Part shown: one piece after another, positions 43,148 to 51,907 of the stretch
Position numbering within the stretch: position 1 is the stretch's first letter
Layout: each line of letters starts with the position of its first letter
The notes under the pieces: model-generated
Told to the model about the DNA's origin: nothing
Database searches by the model: none
Seen by the model: only the letters and a program-made list of their open reading frames with translations
Origin: Rhodococcus sp. RD6.2
GTDB lineage: Bacteria > Actinomycetota > Actinomycetes > Mycobacteriales > Mycobacteriaceae
Length of the DNA stretch: 64,000 bases
NCBI RefSeq assembly: GCF_001040705.1
Contig: NZ_CVQP01000009.1
Location: 375,698 to 439,697 of the forward strand
Direction of reading: 5' to 3'
Made by a program: the position numbers and the translations under genes

Positions 43148-44065
43148 ATGCCTCGCAACTATGTCGATCTCGACGAAAACCGGCTCGACGACCGTCCGCG
43201 GCTGACGGCGGCGCAGACGCGCATCGCGATCACGAGCACGCGCAAACGCTGGATCCGCAAGAATCCCGACCTGACCGATGCGCTCGACTTCTGGTCGTTC
43301 GCCGGCGCCGCCGCGAACGTCGCCATGCAGATCGGCTGGCCCGAGGTCGCGTACGGGGTGATGGAGAGCAAGGTGACCTCCGGCGCGTTGATGCACCACC
43401 CGTGGAAGCGCGCCCGCACCACCACCCAGTACCTGGCTGTCGCGATCCTCGGGACGGACGCCGAACGTCTCGCCTACCGCGAAGCCGTCAACGGTGCACA
43501 CAGGCAGGTGCGCTCCGACGAGAACAGTCCCGTCGGCTACAACGCCTTCAACCGCGAACTGCAGATGTGGGTCGCGGCCTGCCTGTACATCGGGTTCGAG
43601 GACTCGCACCAGCTGCTGCACGGCATCCTCCCGCCTGACGAACTCGAGCACTTCTACCAGCGGTCCTCGACGCTCGGGACCACGCTGCAGGTCACCGAGG
43701 AGATGTGGCCTGCGACCAGGGCCGACTTCGAGAACTACTGGAACGTCGCCTGCGACCGCGTGGTGTTCGACGACCGGACGAAGCAGTTCGTCGAGGACCT
43801 CGTCGACCTCCGCATGATCGCGTGGCCGATCCGGGCTCCTTTCCGAAACCTGCTGCGGTTCCTGACGATCGGGTTCCTTCCCCCGCTGTTCCGGGAGAAG
43901 CTCGAGCTTGAGTGGACGGAGGACGACAAGCGTCGCTTCGAGCACCTCTTCATCTTCGTCTCGTTCGTCAACAGGTTCCTGCCGAAATTCGTCCGTCACG
44001 GTGGCAGCTATGTGCTGATGCGGGACCTGCGTCGGCGAATCGGTAAGGGCTCCAACCTGATCTGA
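43148..44065 (+). CDS. DUF2236 (MpaB-like) oxygenase family protein, first copy
   Basis: 305 residues, predicted cytoplasmic and helix-rich. WSFAGAAANVAMQIGWPEVA, LMHHPWKRARTTTQYLAVAI, HRQVRSD, and ELQMWVAACLYIGFEDSHQLL match the DUF2236/MpaB family, in which conserved histidines bind a heme-like cofactor as in latex-clearing protein Lcp. GAGGAGG upstream supports the start. The stop overlaps the second DUF2236 gene by 1 nt (TGATG). Substrate unknown; rubber-like or fatty polymers are possible by family only. Confidence 0.85.
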   Translation: MPRNYVDLDENRLDDRPRLTAAQTRIAITSTRKRWIRKNPDLTDALDFWSFAGAAANVAMQIGWPEVAYGVMESKVTSGALMHHPWKRARTTTQYLAVAILGTDAERLAYREAVNGAHRQVRSDENSPVGYNAFNRELQMWVAACLYIGFEDSHQLLHGILPPDELEHFYQRSSTLGTTLQVTEEMWPATRADFENYWNVACDRVVFDDRTKQFVEDLVDLRMIAWPIRAPFRNLLRFLTIGFLPPLFREKLELEWTEDDKRRFEHLFIFVSFVNRFLPKFVRHGGSYVLMRDLRRRIGKGSNLI

Positions 44066-44847
44066 TGGGCGCGCACGACGACGGGCTCGGGCCCGACACC
44101 CTGCTCTGGGAGTTTCTCGGCGACCGCAGGTTCCTGCTGGCGTTGCCACGGGCCGTGGGGTTGCAGATGCTGCATCCCGCGATCGCCCGCGGTATCCGCG
44201 AGCACTCCCGCACGCCGCGTCACATCTGGATGCACGCCAGGCACACCGTTCCCCAACTCGTCGCGATCGCCTACGCCGACCGCGACCTGTCGTCGGTGAT
44301 CCGCTTCGGCCACGAGGACGTCAAGGGGCGCGACGACCGGGGGGCCCGGTACCACGCGCTCAACCCCGACATCTTCTTCTTCCAGCACGCGACCTATGTG
44401 GACACGCTGGTGACGATGGTCGAGACGTTCATCCGGCCGCTCGCCGCCGACGAGCGCGAGCGGCTGTACCGGGAGTGTTCGATCTGGTACCGCCGCTACG
44501 GCATCTCGACGCGGGCGATGCCGCAGACGTGGTCGGAGTTCGAGGAGTACCTCCGGGGCGCGTGCGCGGAGCTGCACCTCGGCGACGACGCCGAGTACTA
44601 CCGCAGTCAGGTGGTCCGCCCGGACCACTGGGTGGTGCGGTGGACACCGACGCCCGTCGTCGGCAGGCTGCTGCACCCACGGACCCGTGAGCTGTTCGGT
44701 GTCGCGGACACCGGGCCGGGCGCCCTCCACGCCTATGCTGCGTGGCGCAGGGGCATCGCGGCACTCGGTCCCCGGCACCGCTGGGTCGACGTCGCCGAAC
44801 GGGCCATGCGGCCGACGGGTCAGGAGGCGGGGGCCTCGCTCGGCTGA
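44065..44847 (+). CDS. DUF2236 (MpaB-like) family protein, second copy
   Basis: 260 residues, diverged from the preceding gene. LLWEFLGDRRFLLALPRAVG, LQMLHPAIARGIREHS, HIWMHARHTVPQLVAI, YHALNPDIFFFQHATYVD are the matching family positions, with the conserved histidines retained. Its start overlaps the first copy's stop (TGATG), so translation is coupled and the two may form a hetero-complex. The 3' end overlaps the convergent membrane-protein gene by 28 nt. No signal peptide. Confidence 0.82.
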   Translation: MGAHDDGLGPDTLLWEFLGDRRFLLALPRAVGLQMLHPAIARGIREHSRTPRHIWMHARHTVPQLVAIAYADRDLSSVIRFGHEDVKGRDDRGARYHALNPDIFFFQHATYVDTLVTMVETFIRPLAADERERLYRECSIWYRRYGISTRAMPQTWSEFEEYLRGACAELHLGDDAEYYRSQVVRPDHWVVRWTPTPVVGRLLHPRTRELFGVADTGPGALHAYAAWRRGIAALGPRHRWVDVAERAMRPTGQEAGASLG

Positions 44848-46154
44848 GCCGCGACACCGCGGTGAAAACCCTTGAGGTCGTAGAGACGCGTCACCACGAG
44901 GCCGAGGACCAGCCCGATCCCGAGTCCGATCGCCGTCATCGCGATGGCGTGGGTGAGGCCGGCCATGCCGCCGCCCCCGAAATACAGCAGGCTGCGAATC
45001 CCGATGAACACCTGGTGCATCGGTTCGAACTTCGCGAGCCAGCCGAAGAACGCCGGGGTCGCCTCGATCGGGAGCGTCCCGCCTGCCGACGGCAGTCCGA
45101 GGACGATGAACACGATGAGGTTGATGATCAAGCCTGCGCTGCCGAACACCGCGAGAATCGACATCGCCGTGATGCCGACCGCGGCGATAGCGAACGCCCC
45201 GTACATCCACAGTCCCAGCGCATTCGGCAGCGGCATCGACAGCAGGTGCGAGATCCACACGTACAGTCCCGACACGACCGGTGCGAGGATCGCCATCACG
45301 CCCCACTTCACCGCGAGGGTCTGCAACCGCGAGATCTCCACCTTCGGGTTGTGCACGTAGCGAGGGCCGAATTCCGTTGGTGCGAAACCGAGCATCCCGT
45401 CGACCAGGGTGTTCACGATCATCGCGCCGGTGAAGCCGGCGAGAATGACCAGCAGTGCGTAATAGAACGCCGACAGGCCGTTCCCGGTGCCGTCGGGGAG
45501 CGGTTTGTACTGCACGGTCAGCGCATCGATCGGATTCGCCAGCGTCAGCCGGGCGGCGCCGGCGACGGGAGTGTCGCCGACGGCGGCGGCGACCTGATCG
45601 GACAGTTGCGCGCCGACCTTCTCGTTCACGGCCGCCAGGGCGGGTTCGGTAATCGCTTCGGTGAGGCCCATCCCGAACGTTCCCGCCCGCGGGTTCGTGT
45701 AGACGGTGATGATCGGCTTCTCGACGTCACCGGGTACGACGCTCGACGAGGCGAGGATCATGAGCCGTTTCGTGAAGTCCGACGGAATCACGATCGCGCC
45801 GTACACCTCAGCGGAGTCGAGCATGGTCTGCGCCTGCCCGATACCGACCTGCTGTAGGTCGACCTTGTCCGCGGGTACCCCCGACACGAGACCGTCGACG
45901 ATCTGATTGCCGATGTTCTCCCGGGTGTCCGACCCGGGTGCGACGTCGCCCTCGTCCTGATTGACGACGGCGATCGGGAAGTTCCGCAGGCTGCCCTTCG
46001 GGTCGAGGATGCTGCCCAGGTACAGCGCCGCGAGCAGCGACATGAGCAGCGTCACCACCACGATCGGCGCGGCCCAGAACAGCGGCTTGCGGAGCGTCGC
46101 GGTCCGCTCGCCCGGAATCGTGGGTTCGGTGGCTTCGTGCTTCGGCCTGGTCAC
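44820..46154 (-). CDS. YhgE/Pip- or SNG1-like (DUF3533) membrane protein, ABC-2 fold
   Basis: 444 residues. One N-terminal membrane helix (about 26-50, ending AALYLGSILDPKG), an extracytoplasmic domain (about 55-220, FPIAVVNQDEGD, YGAIVIPSDFTKRL), then about six helices, the typical DUF3533/Pip arrangement. ESX-type secretion or multidrug resistance connections exist in relatives but nothing here shows them. GTG start with GAGAGG upstream. The GH3 gene ends 43 nt upstream on the same strand, so a two-gene operon is likely. Confidence 0.8.
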   Translation of the reverse strand: MTRPKHEATEPTIPGERTATLRKPLFWAAPIVVVTLLMSLLAALYLGSILDPKGSLRNFPIAVVNQDEGDVAPGSDTRENIGNQIVDGLVSGVPADKVDLQQVGIGQAQTMLDSAEVYGAIVIPSDFTKRLMILASSSVVPGDVEKPIITVYTNPRAGTFGMGLTEAITEPALAAVNEKVGAQLSDQVAAAVGDTPVAGAARLTLANPIDALTVQYKPLPDGTGNGLSAFYYALLVILAGFTGAMIVNTLVDGMLGFAPTEFGPRYVHNPKVEISRLQTLAVKWGVMAILAPVVSGLYVWISHLLSMPLPNALGLWMYGAFAIAAVGITAMSILAVFGSAGLIINLIVFIVLGLPSAGGTLPIEATPAFFGWLAKFEPMHQVFIGIRSLLYFGGGGMAGLTHAIAMTAIGLGIGLVLGLVVTRLYDLKGFHRGVAAQPSEAPAS

Positions 46155-46197
46155 GATCGGATGCCTCTCACTGCGGGGACGTGACGACGGATGCGCA

Positions 46198-48495
46198 TCA
46201 GCTGCTCTGCGCCCGTACCCGGTCGACGAGGTCCGTGACCAGGTCTGCGGACATGCCGGGGGAGAAGGCGGCGAGTTTGGCGAGCGGGGCGGCCGCGATC
46301 ATCTTCATCACGGCCGGGTCGACGTTGCCGACATCGCCGCCCGCACCCGCCATCGCCTCCATGAGCAGCGGTCCACCGACCGGATGCGCGAACCACTCCG
46401 CCAGGGAAGACGTTCCCGTCAGCGTCGGGGAAACCCCGTCGCCCGGAGAGGTGAACGTCGCGGTCAGGCGGTGGTCGCGCGACGACGCACCGACTCGGAT
46501 CTCGAAGTCTCCTGCTTCGACCACCCAGCGGTGCTCACGCACCGACCAGAACGCGAACGCGCGGTCGTCCAGGGCGATGGTCACCCGCTCGGATGCACCC
46601 GGTGCGAGGTGAACCTTCGTGAACCCCTTGAGTTCGTGAACAGGTCGGTCCACCGACGACTCGATGTCCCGGACGTACACCTGCGGCACGTCCGCACCCG
46701 CGCGGTCACCGGTGTTGGTGACGGTGAACGCGACGTCCAGTCCGGTCCCGTTGGGTGTCAGCACGAGGTCGTCGTAATCGAAGGTGGTGTAGGACAACCC
46801 GAATCCGAACGGATAGGCCACTGGCGTGCCCATCGTGTCGTGGTAGCGGTACCCAACGTGGATGCGTTCGCCGTAGACGACAACACCGTCCGACCCGGGG
46901 AAGTTCAGGTGGCTCGGGGTGTCCGCCAGCCGCAGCGGAACGGTCTCCGTCAGGCGTCCGGACGGGTTGGCGAACCCGAACAGCAGGTCCGCGATCGCGC
47001 TGCCACCCGCCTGACCCAGCAGCCAGCCCTCGAGGATCGCCTGAACGTCGTCCTGCCAGTCGGCGGTCGCGACGACGGCCCCGTTCGACAGCACCACCGC
47101 GACCCGTGAGTGCGCCGCCGCGACGGCGGTGAGCAGGGCGAGCTGGTTCGCCGGTAGGTCGATATCGGTGCGGTCGAAGCCTTCCGACTCGAATTCGCCT
47201 GGCAGCCCGAGAAACAGCACGACAGCCTCGGAGGACTCGGCCAGGGAAACGGCCTCGTCGACGAGCGCACCGTCCGGCGCGCCGTCGAGCCGGAATCCGG
47301 GAGCGAATCTCACCGGTGCGCCCGCGAGGGCGGCGATCGCGTCGAGTGCGGAGTCGACCCGTGTGGGCACGACCTGAGAGCTTCCCGAGCCCTGGAACCG
47401 CGGGGTGCGGGCGAATTCGCCGATGACGGCGATCGAGTCGAGGTCGGCGACGTCGAGGGGGAGCAGTCCCTCGTTCTTGAGCAGCACGGCCGATTCGGTC
47501 GCCGCGACGGCCGCGAGTTCGTGGTGCGCGTCGGCGTCGTAGGTGGCAGGTTCGGACCCGGCGACGGTGGTGCGCTCGATCAGTGTGAGCAACCGGTCGA
47601 CGGCGTCGTCGAGGGTGGTTGCGTCGAGATCACCGGATTCGACTGCGGCGACGATCTTCTCGTTTCCCCCGGCTGCGGGCATCGTCAGGTCGACGCCCGC
47701 GGCCAGTGCCCGCAGCCGGTCGTCGACGGCACCCCAGTCCGACACGACGAGCCCGTCGAACCCCCATTCGCCGCGTAGGACATCGGTGAGCAGCCACCGG
47801 TTCTCGCTGACCTTGGTGCCGCGGAGGGTGTTGTACGAGCACATGACGGTCGTCGGTGCGGCGGTGGTGACGATCCGCTCGAACGCCGGAAGGTAGATCT
47901 CGCGCAAGGTCCGCTCGTCGACCTGGACGTCGATGCGCATACGGTCGGTTTCCTGATTGTTGGCGGCGAAGTGCTTGAGCGAGGTGCCGACGCCACAGGA
48001 CTGGACGCCGCGCACCCACGCCGCGCCGAGCATCCCCGCCAGGTACGGGTCCTCGGAGTAGTACTCGAAGTTGCGCCCGCACAGCGGAGATCGGCGGATG
48101 TTCACGCCGGGGCCGAGGAGGACGGCGACCTTCTCGGTCCGGGCCTCGGCGCCGAGCGCGGTGCCGACCGTGTGGATCAGGTCGACGTTCCAGCTGGAGC
48201 CGAGACCGACGGCGGGCGGGAAGCACGTCGCGGGGACGCTGTCGCCGAGTCCGAGCGCGTCGCCGCCCTCGGACTGCTTGCGGAGTCCGTGTGGGCCGTC
48301 CGTCAGCATGATCGACGCGATGTCGTGGTCGGGAAGCGCCACGGTGCGCCAGAAGTCGGCGCCGGTGGTGAGTGCCGCCTTGTCGCCGGTGCCGAGCGCC
48401 GCTTTGTGGCTGGTGCTGAGCGCTGCCGTGTCACCGGTGCTGAGCGCAGTGTTCTCGCCACTTCGTGGTTCGTGGTGTGCCATCGAGATGTTCAC
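46198..48495 (-). CDS. Glycoside hydrolase family 3 (beta-glucosidase-type)
   Basis: 765 residues, no signal peptide seen. The N-terminal GH3 barrel carries LTDGPHGLRKQ, GPGVNIRRSPLCGRNFEYYS, GTSLKHFAANNQET and the nucleophile motif VVSDWGAVDD with Asp253. The C-terminal GH3 sandwich and the fibronectin-III-like domain (IHVGYRYHDTMG, FGLSYTTFDYDDL, GADVPQVYVRD) complete the three-domain beta-glucosidase layout. The first 50 residues are unusual: four 8-residue repeats of AL(S/G/T)T(G/S)DKA type at 17-48. GTG 48495 or ATG 48483 could be the start. Confidence 0.9.
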   Translation of the reverse strand: MNISMAHHEPRSGENTALSTGDTAALSTSHKAALGTGDKAALTTGADFWRTVALPDHDIASIMLTDGPHGLRKQSEGGDALGLGDSVPATCFPPAVGLGSSWNVDLIHTVGTALGAEARTEKVAVLLGPGVNIRRSPLCGRNFEYYSEDPYLAGMLGAAWVRGVQSCGVGTSLKHFAANNQETDRMRIDVQVDERTLREIYLPAFERIVTTAAPTTVMCSYNTLRGTKVSENRWLLTDVLRGEWGFDGLVVSDWGAVDDRLRALAAGVDLTMPAAGGNEKIVAAVESGDLDATTLDDAVDRLLTLIERTTVAGSEPATYDADAHHELAAVAATESAVLLKNEGLLPLDVADLDSIAVIGEFARTPRFQGSGSSQVVPTRVDSALDAIAALAGAPVRFAPGFRLDGAPDGALVDEAVSLAESSEAVVLFLGLPGEFESEGFDRTDIDLPANQLALLTAVAAAHSRVAVVLSNGAVVATADWQDDVQAILEGWLLGQAGGSAIADLLFGFANPSGRLTETVPLRLADTPSHLNFPGSDGVVVYGERIHVGYRYHDTMGTPVAYPFGFGLSYTTFDYDDLVLTPNGTGLDVAFTVTNTGDRAGADVPQVYVRDIESSVDRPVHELKGFTKVHLAPGASERVTIALDDRAFAFWSVREHRWVVEAGDFEIRVGASSRDHRLTATFTSPGDGVSPTLTGTSSLAEWFAHPVGGPLLMEAMAGAGGDVGNVDPAVMKMIAAAPLAKLAAFSPGMSADLVTDLVDRVRAQSS
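48352..48447 (-). repeat. Four 24-bp in-frame tandem repeats at the GH3 N-terminus
   Basis: Four consecutive units encode ALSTGDTA, ALSTSHKA, ALGTGDKA and ALTTGADF. The DNA copies are degenerate, so the expansion is not recent. The repeats lie before the catalytic barrel and are not a known GH3 element. Confidence 0.8.
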
Positions 48496-48563
48496 CTGTC
48501 CCTTCGCCGGGTCCCCGGATGGGCTGCTGGAGTCAGCCTAGGGCGGGAGCCCGACCCGGACAG

Positions 48564-48614
48564 GACGACACCCCCGGTCGCGTCGGTGCGACCGACGCGA
48601 TCGGGGGTGTCGTC
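48564..48614 (-). terminator. Terminator downstream of the MmpL gene, 24-bp stem
   Basis: Arms 48564-48587 and 48591-48614 pair over 24 bp with a single G-U-type mismatch and a 3-nt loop (GCG). It lies between the MmpL stop (48624) and the GH3 start. Confidence 0.75.
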
Positions 48615-48623
48615 GTGGTGGAA

Positions 48624-50972
48624 CTATCGGGTGGTGACGGGGCCTTCGACCTCGGCTGCCTCGGGCAGCTCGCGGCGGAGCTTCTCACCCTCGATGTCGA
48701 CGTTCGGCAGGATCTTGTCGAGCCACTTCGGCAACCACCACGCCTTGTCGCCGAGCAGCGCCATCACCGCGGGGATGATGACCATGCGGACGATGAAGGC
48801 GTCGAAGAACACGGCGGCGGCGAGCGCAAAGCCGATCGACTTGATGAACGCGTTGTCCTCGAGCATGAACGCGCCGAACACCGAGATCATGATGAGCGCC
48901 GCAGCCGACACGACGCGGGCGCCGTGGCTGAAGCCGATCGTCATGGCCGACTTCGCAGACTCCCCGTGCACGTACTCCTCACGCATGCGGGTCACCAGGA
49001 ACACCTGGTAGTCCATCGCGAGGCCGAACACCACGCCGATCAGGAAGATCGGCATGAAGCTGACGAGCGGCTGCGGGTTCGCGATCAGGCCGCCCCAGCC
49101 TTCCTGGAAGATCGCGACGGTGGCGCCGAACGTGGCAGCGACGCTGAGCAGGAAGCCGAGGGCCGCGGTCAGCGGCACCAGGATCGAGCGGAACACGAGC
49201 ATCAGCAGGATGAACGCGAGTCCCACCACGATGATCAGGTACGGCACGAGTGCCGACAGCAGGCGGTCGGAGATGTCGGTCTCGAGGGCGGTCTGGCCGG
49301 TGACGCCGTAGTCGACGCCGATCTCCTCGGTCAGGACACTGCCGCCGTCGCGGATCGACTTCATCAGGTCGATGGTCTGCTGGTCGGCGGGGCCGCTGCC
49401 AGGGGTGACCAGGATCTGTGCGGTGTCGCCGTCGGGGTTCATCGCGATGATCTGCGCGTTGACGACGTCGTCCTGCGCCGAGATGGTCTCGACGACCCGG
49501 TTGAACGCCTGGTCGGCGGGAACCGTCGCCTCGCGGGCGTCGACGACGACGAGCAGGGGCGAGTTACGGCCGGGGCCGAAGCCCTCGGACACGAGGTCGT
49601 ACGCCTGCCTCGAACTGGTCGCCGGGTCGCCGGTGGCCTCGCTCGGGAGAGCAAGCTTCAGGCCGGCGGCGGGTGCGGCGAGCAGGCCGAGCAGCACGAC
49701 GCCCGCGATCAGCGGGATGGCCGGCTTGCGAGCCACCCAGCGGGCGTAGCGGGTCGCGGGTCCGGGCACGGCGTCCTCGGCCTCCGGATCCGGAGCCTTG
49801 ACGAACGGGATCCGGCCGGCGAATGCCTTCTTGCCCAGCAGTCCGAGGAACGCGGGGAGGAAGGTCAGCGCGACGAGGACGGCGATGAACACGGAGAACG
49901 CCGCGGCCATGCCCATGTCGCTGAGGAACTTGATGCCGACGACGCGCAGCGCGACGAGGGCGATGATGACGGTCAGGCCGGCGAAGACGACGGCGGATCC
50001 GGCGGTGCCGACCGCACGTCCGGCAGCTTCCTCGCGGTTTCCGGTGACGGTCACCTCGTGTCGGAAGCGCGAGACGATGAACAGCGAGTAGTCGATCGCG
50101 ACGGCCAGCCCGATCATCACGGCCAGGGTCGGCGTCATGGATCCGAGTTCGGTGAAGCCGGTGGCGACGGTGATGCCGAGACTGCCGATGCCGACGCCGA
50201 TGATGGCGGAGATCAGCGGAAGGCCGGCTGCGACGAGCGAACCGAAGGTGAGCACGAGCACGATCGCGGCGACGGCCATACCGATCAGTTCCGCGCTGCC
50301 GCCGGGTGCCTCGGCCTGCTGGGCCGCGCTGCCGCTGACCTGGACGGTGAGGCCGGCATCCCGCGCGGTCTGTGCCGCGGCGTCGATCTGGTCGACGAGT
50401 TCGGGGGTGACATTGGAGAAGTCGCCGGTGAACGGCACCTCGACGTAGCCGACGGTCTTGTCCGGGCTCAGCGGGGAGAGCGCCTGCGCGTCGGCGGTCG
50501 CCTGGTCCAGCGGCTTGCCGGATTTCTCCGCCTGCGCCTTGGACATCTCGGCGAGTTGCGCGTCCGCGGTCACCGGGTTCACCAGCGCGCCCTGGGCGGC
50601 TTCACCCGTCGCGGTCGCCGGATCGACCTTCGCGGCAGGCTCGACGAGCTCGATGCCGCGGACGTCGGCGAGCGCCGCGTCCATCGCGGCCTGGTTCTCC
50701 GGGCTGTCGAGTGTCTGCCCTTCGGGTGCGGCGAAGACGAACCGGGCCGAGATGGAGCTGAACGGGTCCCTGCCGGAGGCCGGGAAGCGTTCAGCCATCA
50801 GGTCCTGCGCCTTCTGCGCGGGTGTACCCGGAATGGAGAACGAGTCGTTGGTCGGGCCGGACAGGGTCGCGGCGCCGACGCCCATCAGGACGAGGATGGC
50901 GAGCCAGATCGACAGGACTGTGCCCTTGCGCCGGTAGGCGAACTTGCCGATCCGGTACAGGTAGGTGGCCAT
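48624..50972 (-). CDS. MMPL-family transporter, TetR-regulated
   Basis: 782 residues; two copies of the RND/MMPL plan with extracytoplasmic domains (about 40-215 and 440-560) and two six-helix blocks. Core motifs are MIGLAVAIDYSLFIVSRFRHEV and FGLAMDYQVFLVTRMREEY, with FDAFIVRMVIIPAVMALLG near the end. It resembles the actinobacterial YdfJ-type MmpL exporters. The preceding TetR gene is 66 nt upstream on the same strand, making it the likely regulated target. Drug or lipid export is inferred. Confidence 0.9.
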   Translation of the reverse strand: MATYLYRIGKFAYRRKGTVLSIWLAILVLMGVGAATLSGPTNDSFSIPGTPAQKAQDLMAERFPASGRDPFSSISARFVFAAPEGQTLDSPENQAAMDAALADVRGIELVEPAAKVDPATATGEAAQGALVNPVTADAQLAEMSKAQAEKSGKPLDQATADAQALSPLSPDKTVGYVEVPFTGDFSNVTPELVDQIDAAAQTARDAGLTVQVSGSAAQQAEAPGGSAELIGMAVAAIVLVLTFGSLVAAGLPLISAIIGVGIGSLGITVATGFTELGSMTPTLAVMIGLAVAIDYSLFIVSRFRHEVTVTGNREEAAGRAVGTAGSAVVFAGLTVIIALVALRVVGIKFLSDMGMAAAFSVFIAVLVALTFLPAFLGLLGKKAFAGRIPFVKAPDPEAEDAVPGPATRYARWVARKPAIPLIAGVVLLGLLAAPAAGLKLALPSEATGDPATSSRQAYDLVSEGFGPGRNSPLLVVVDAREATVPADQAFNRVVETISAQDDVVNAQIIAMNPDGDTAQILVTPGSGPADQQTIDLMKSIRDGGSVLTEEIGVDYGVTGQTALETDISDRLLSALVPYLIIVVGLAFILLMLVFRSILVPLTAALGFLLSVAATFGATVAIFQEGWGGLIANPQPLVSFMPIFLIGVVFGLAMDYQVFLVTRMREEYVHGESAKSAMTIGFSHGARVVSAAALIMISVFGAFMLEDNAFIKSIGFALAAAVFFDAFIVRMVIIPAVMALLGDKAWWLPKWLDKILPNVDIEGEKLRRELPEAAEVEGPVTTR

Positions 50973-51038
50973 GGTGGACCCTTCGGTGCGGATGGTGCGA
51001 GGTATGGCGGTTGCGCTGGTCGGGACTGCCGGGAACGG

Positions 51039-51689
51039 CTAGGGGACGGGCGGTTCGGGGGTGTTCGGCTGCGAGACCGGACGGGCCGGCGGCTGCGGGA
51101 TGCCCGACCGCAGCATCTGAAACGCCTCGTGAACGATCGGCAGCGGTGTTTCGTGGTCGGTGTCGCCGTGCATCCACAGCTCGATCGCGGCCTTGCAGGC
51201 GGCTCCGGCCGTCATCTGCAGCAGGTTCGGGAAGAGATCGGTGTCGACGTCGGTGCCGGTGCGCGCGGCGATCGCCTCACCCAGAACCCGCGACACCCGG
51301 CCTTCCAACTGAAGCTTGCGGGCGATCAGGGCGGGGCTGGACTCGATGAGTGCCATCTCGGCGGCGATCACCTCGAGGTCGCGGACCGGGTCGTCGAGGA
51401 TCGACTGCACGACCACTTCGAGGGAGTCCCAGATCGGCTCGTCGATCGGACGCTTGTCGAGTCGGGCGACCCACTCGGTGACGTCGGCTTCGATTCGGTA
51501 GAGGACGGCGTCCTCTTTCGAGGCGAAGTAATTGTGAAAGGTGCGGGTCGAGACGCCGGCTTCGGAGGCGATCGCCTCCGCGGTCACCACGTCGAGACCG
51601 GACGCCACGGCGAGTCGCATCGCGGCATCGCTCAGTGCGATGCGGGTGGCGGCCTTCTTCTGGTCGCGGAGGCCGGGTTGGGTGCTCAC
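51039..51689 (-). CDS. TetR-family transcriptional regulator of the MmpL operon
   Basis: 216 residues from GTG 51689 (GTG 51698 is 9 nt upstream and also possible). The TetR DNA-binding domain (about 5-60) is IALSDAAMRLAVASGLDVVT, AEAIASEAGVSTRTFHNYFA, SKEDAVLYR, typical of MtfA/AcrR-like regulators. The C-terminal ligand domain ends in a Pro-rich tail. It opens the TetR-MmpL operon, and a 38-bp nested dyad (51707-51744) directly upstream is probably its operator, giving autoregulation. Confidence 0.85.
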   Translation of the reverse strand: MSTQPGLRDQKKAATRIALSDAAMRLAVASGLDVVTAEAIASEAGVSTRTFHNYFASKEDAVLYRIEADVTEWVARLDKRPIDEPIWDSLEVVVQSILDDPVRDLEVIAAEMALIESSPALIARKLQLEGRVSRVLGEAIAARTGTDVDTDLFPNLLQMTAGAACKAAIELWMHGDTDHETPLPIVHEAFQMLRSGIPQPPARPVSQPNTPEPPVP

Positions 51690-51706
51690 CAAAACCACGG
51701 TACGGA

Positions 51707-51744
51707 AATTGCATGACCCTGCAAACTTGCAGAAGAGTGCAATT
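51707..51744 (-). promoter_or_regulatory. 38-bp nested dyad operator
   Basis: AATTGCA (51707-51713) pairs with TGCAATT (51738-51744), and TGCAA (51720-51724) with TTGCA (51727-51731). Both dyads share the same centre, 51725.5. The element lies 17 bp upstream of the TetR GTG 51689. Symmetric TTGCA-like half-sites at two radii could bind two dimers. Confidence 0.65.
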
Positions 51745-51907
51745 ACTGTTCACTCCGCCACATGACTGTGTCGATGGTGATCGACGTCACCATCGCTTCG
51801 GCCGCATCGACCGGTCCCCGTTTGCGCTCGGCTCGGTCATACGGATTCCAAACAATCCTGCGTAGTGTCCTGAAGGGCAGTCCCACAGAGTCGATTGGAG
51901 TGTGCGG

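Noticed and set aside
48465..51716. Open frame of 1083 codons opposite the MmpL and TetR genes
   Set aside because: Same reason; highly acidic Asp/Glu/Gly/His-rich artefact product.
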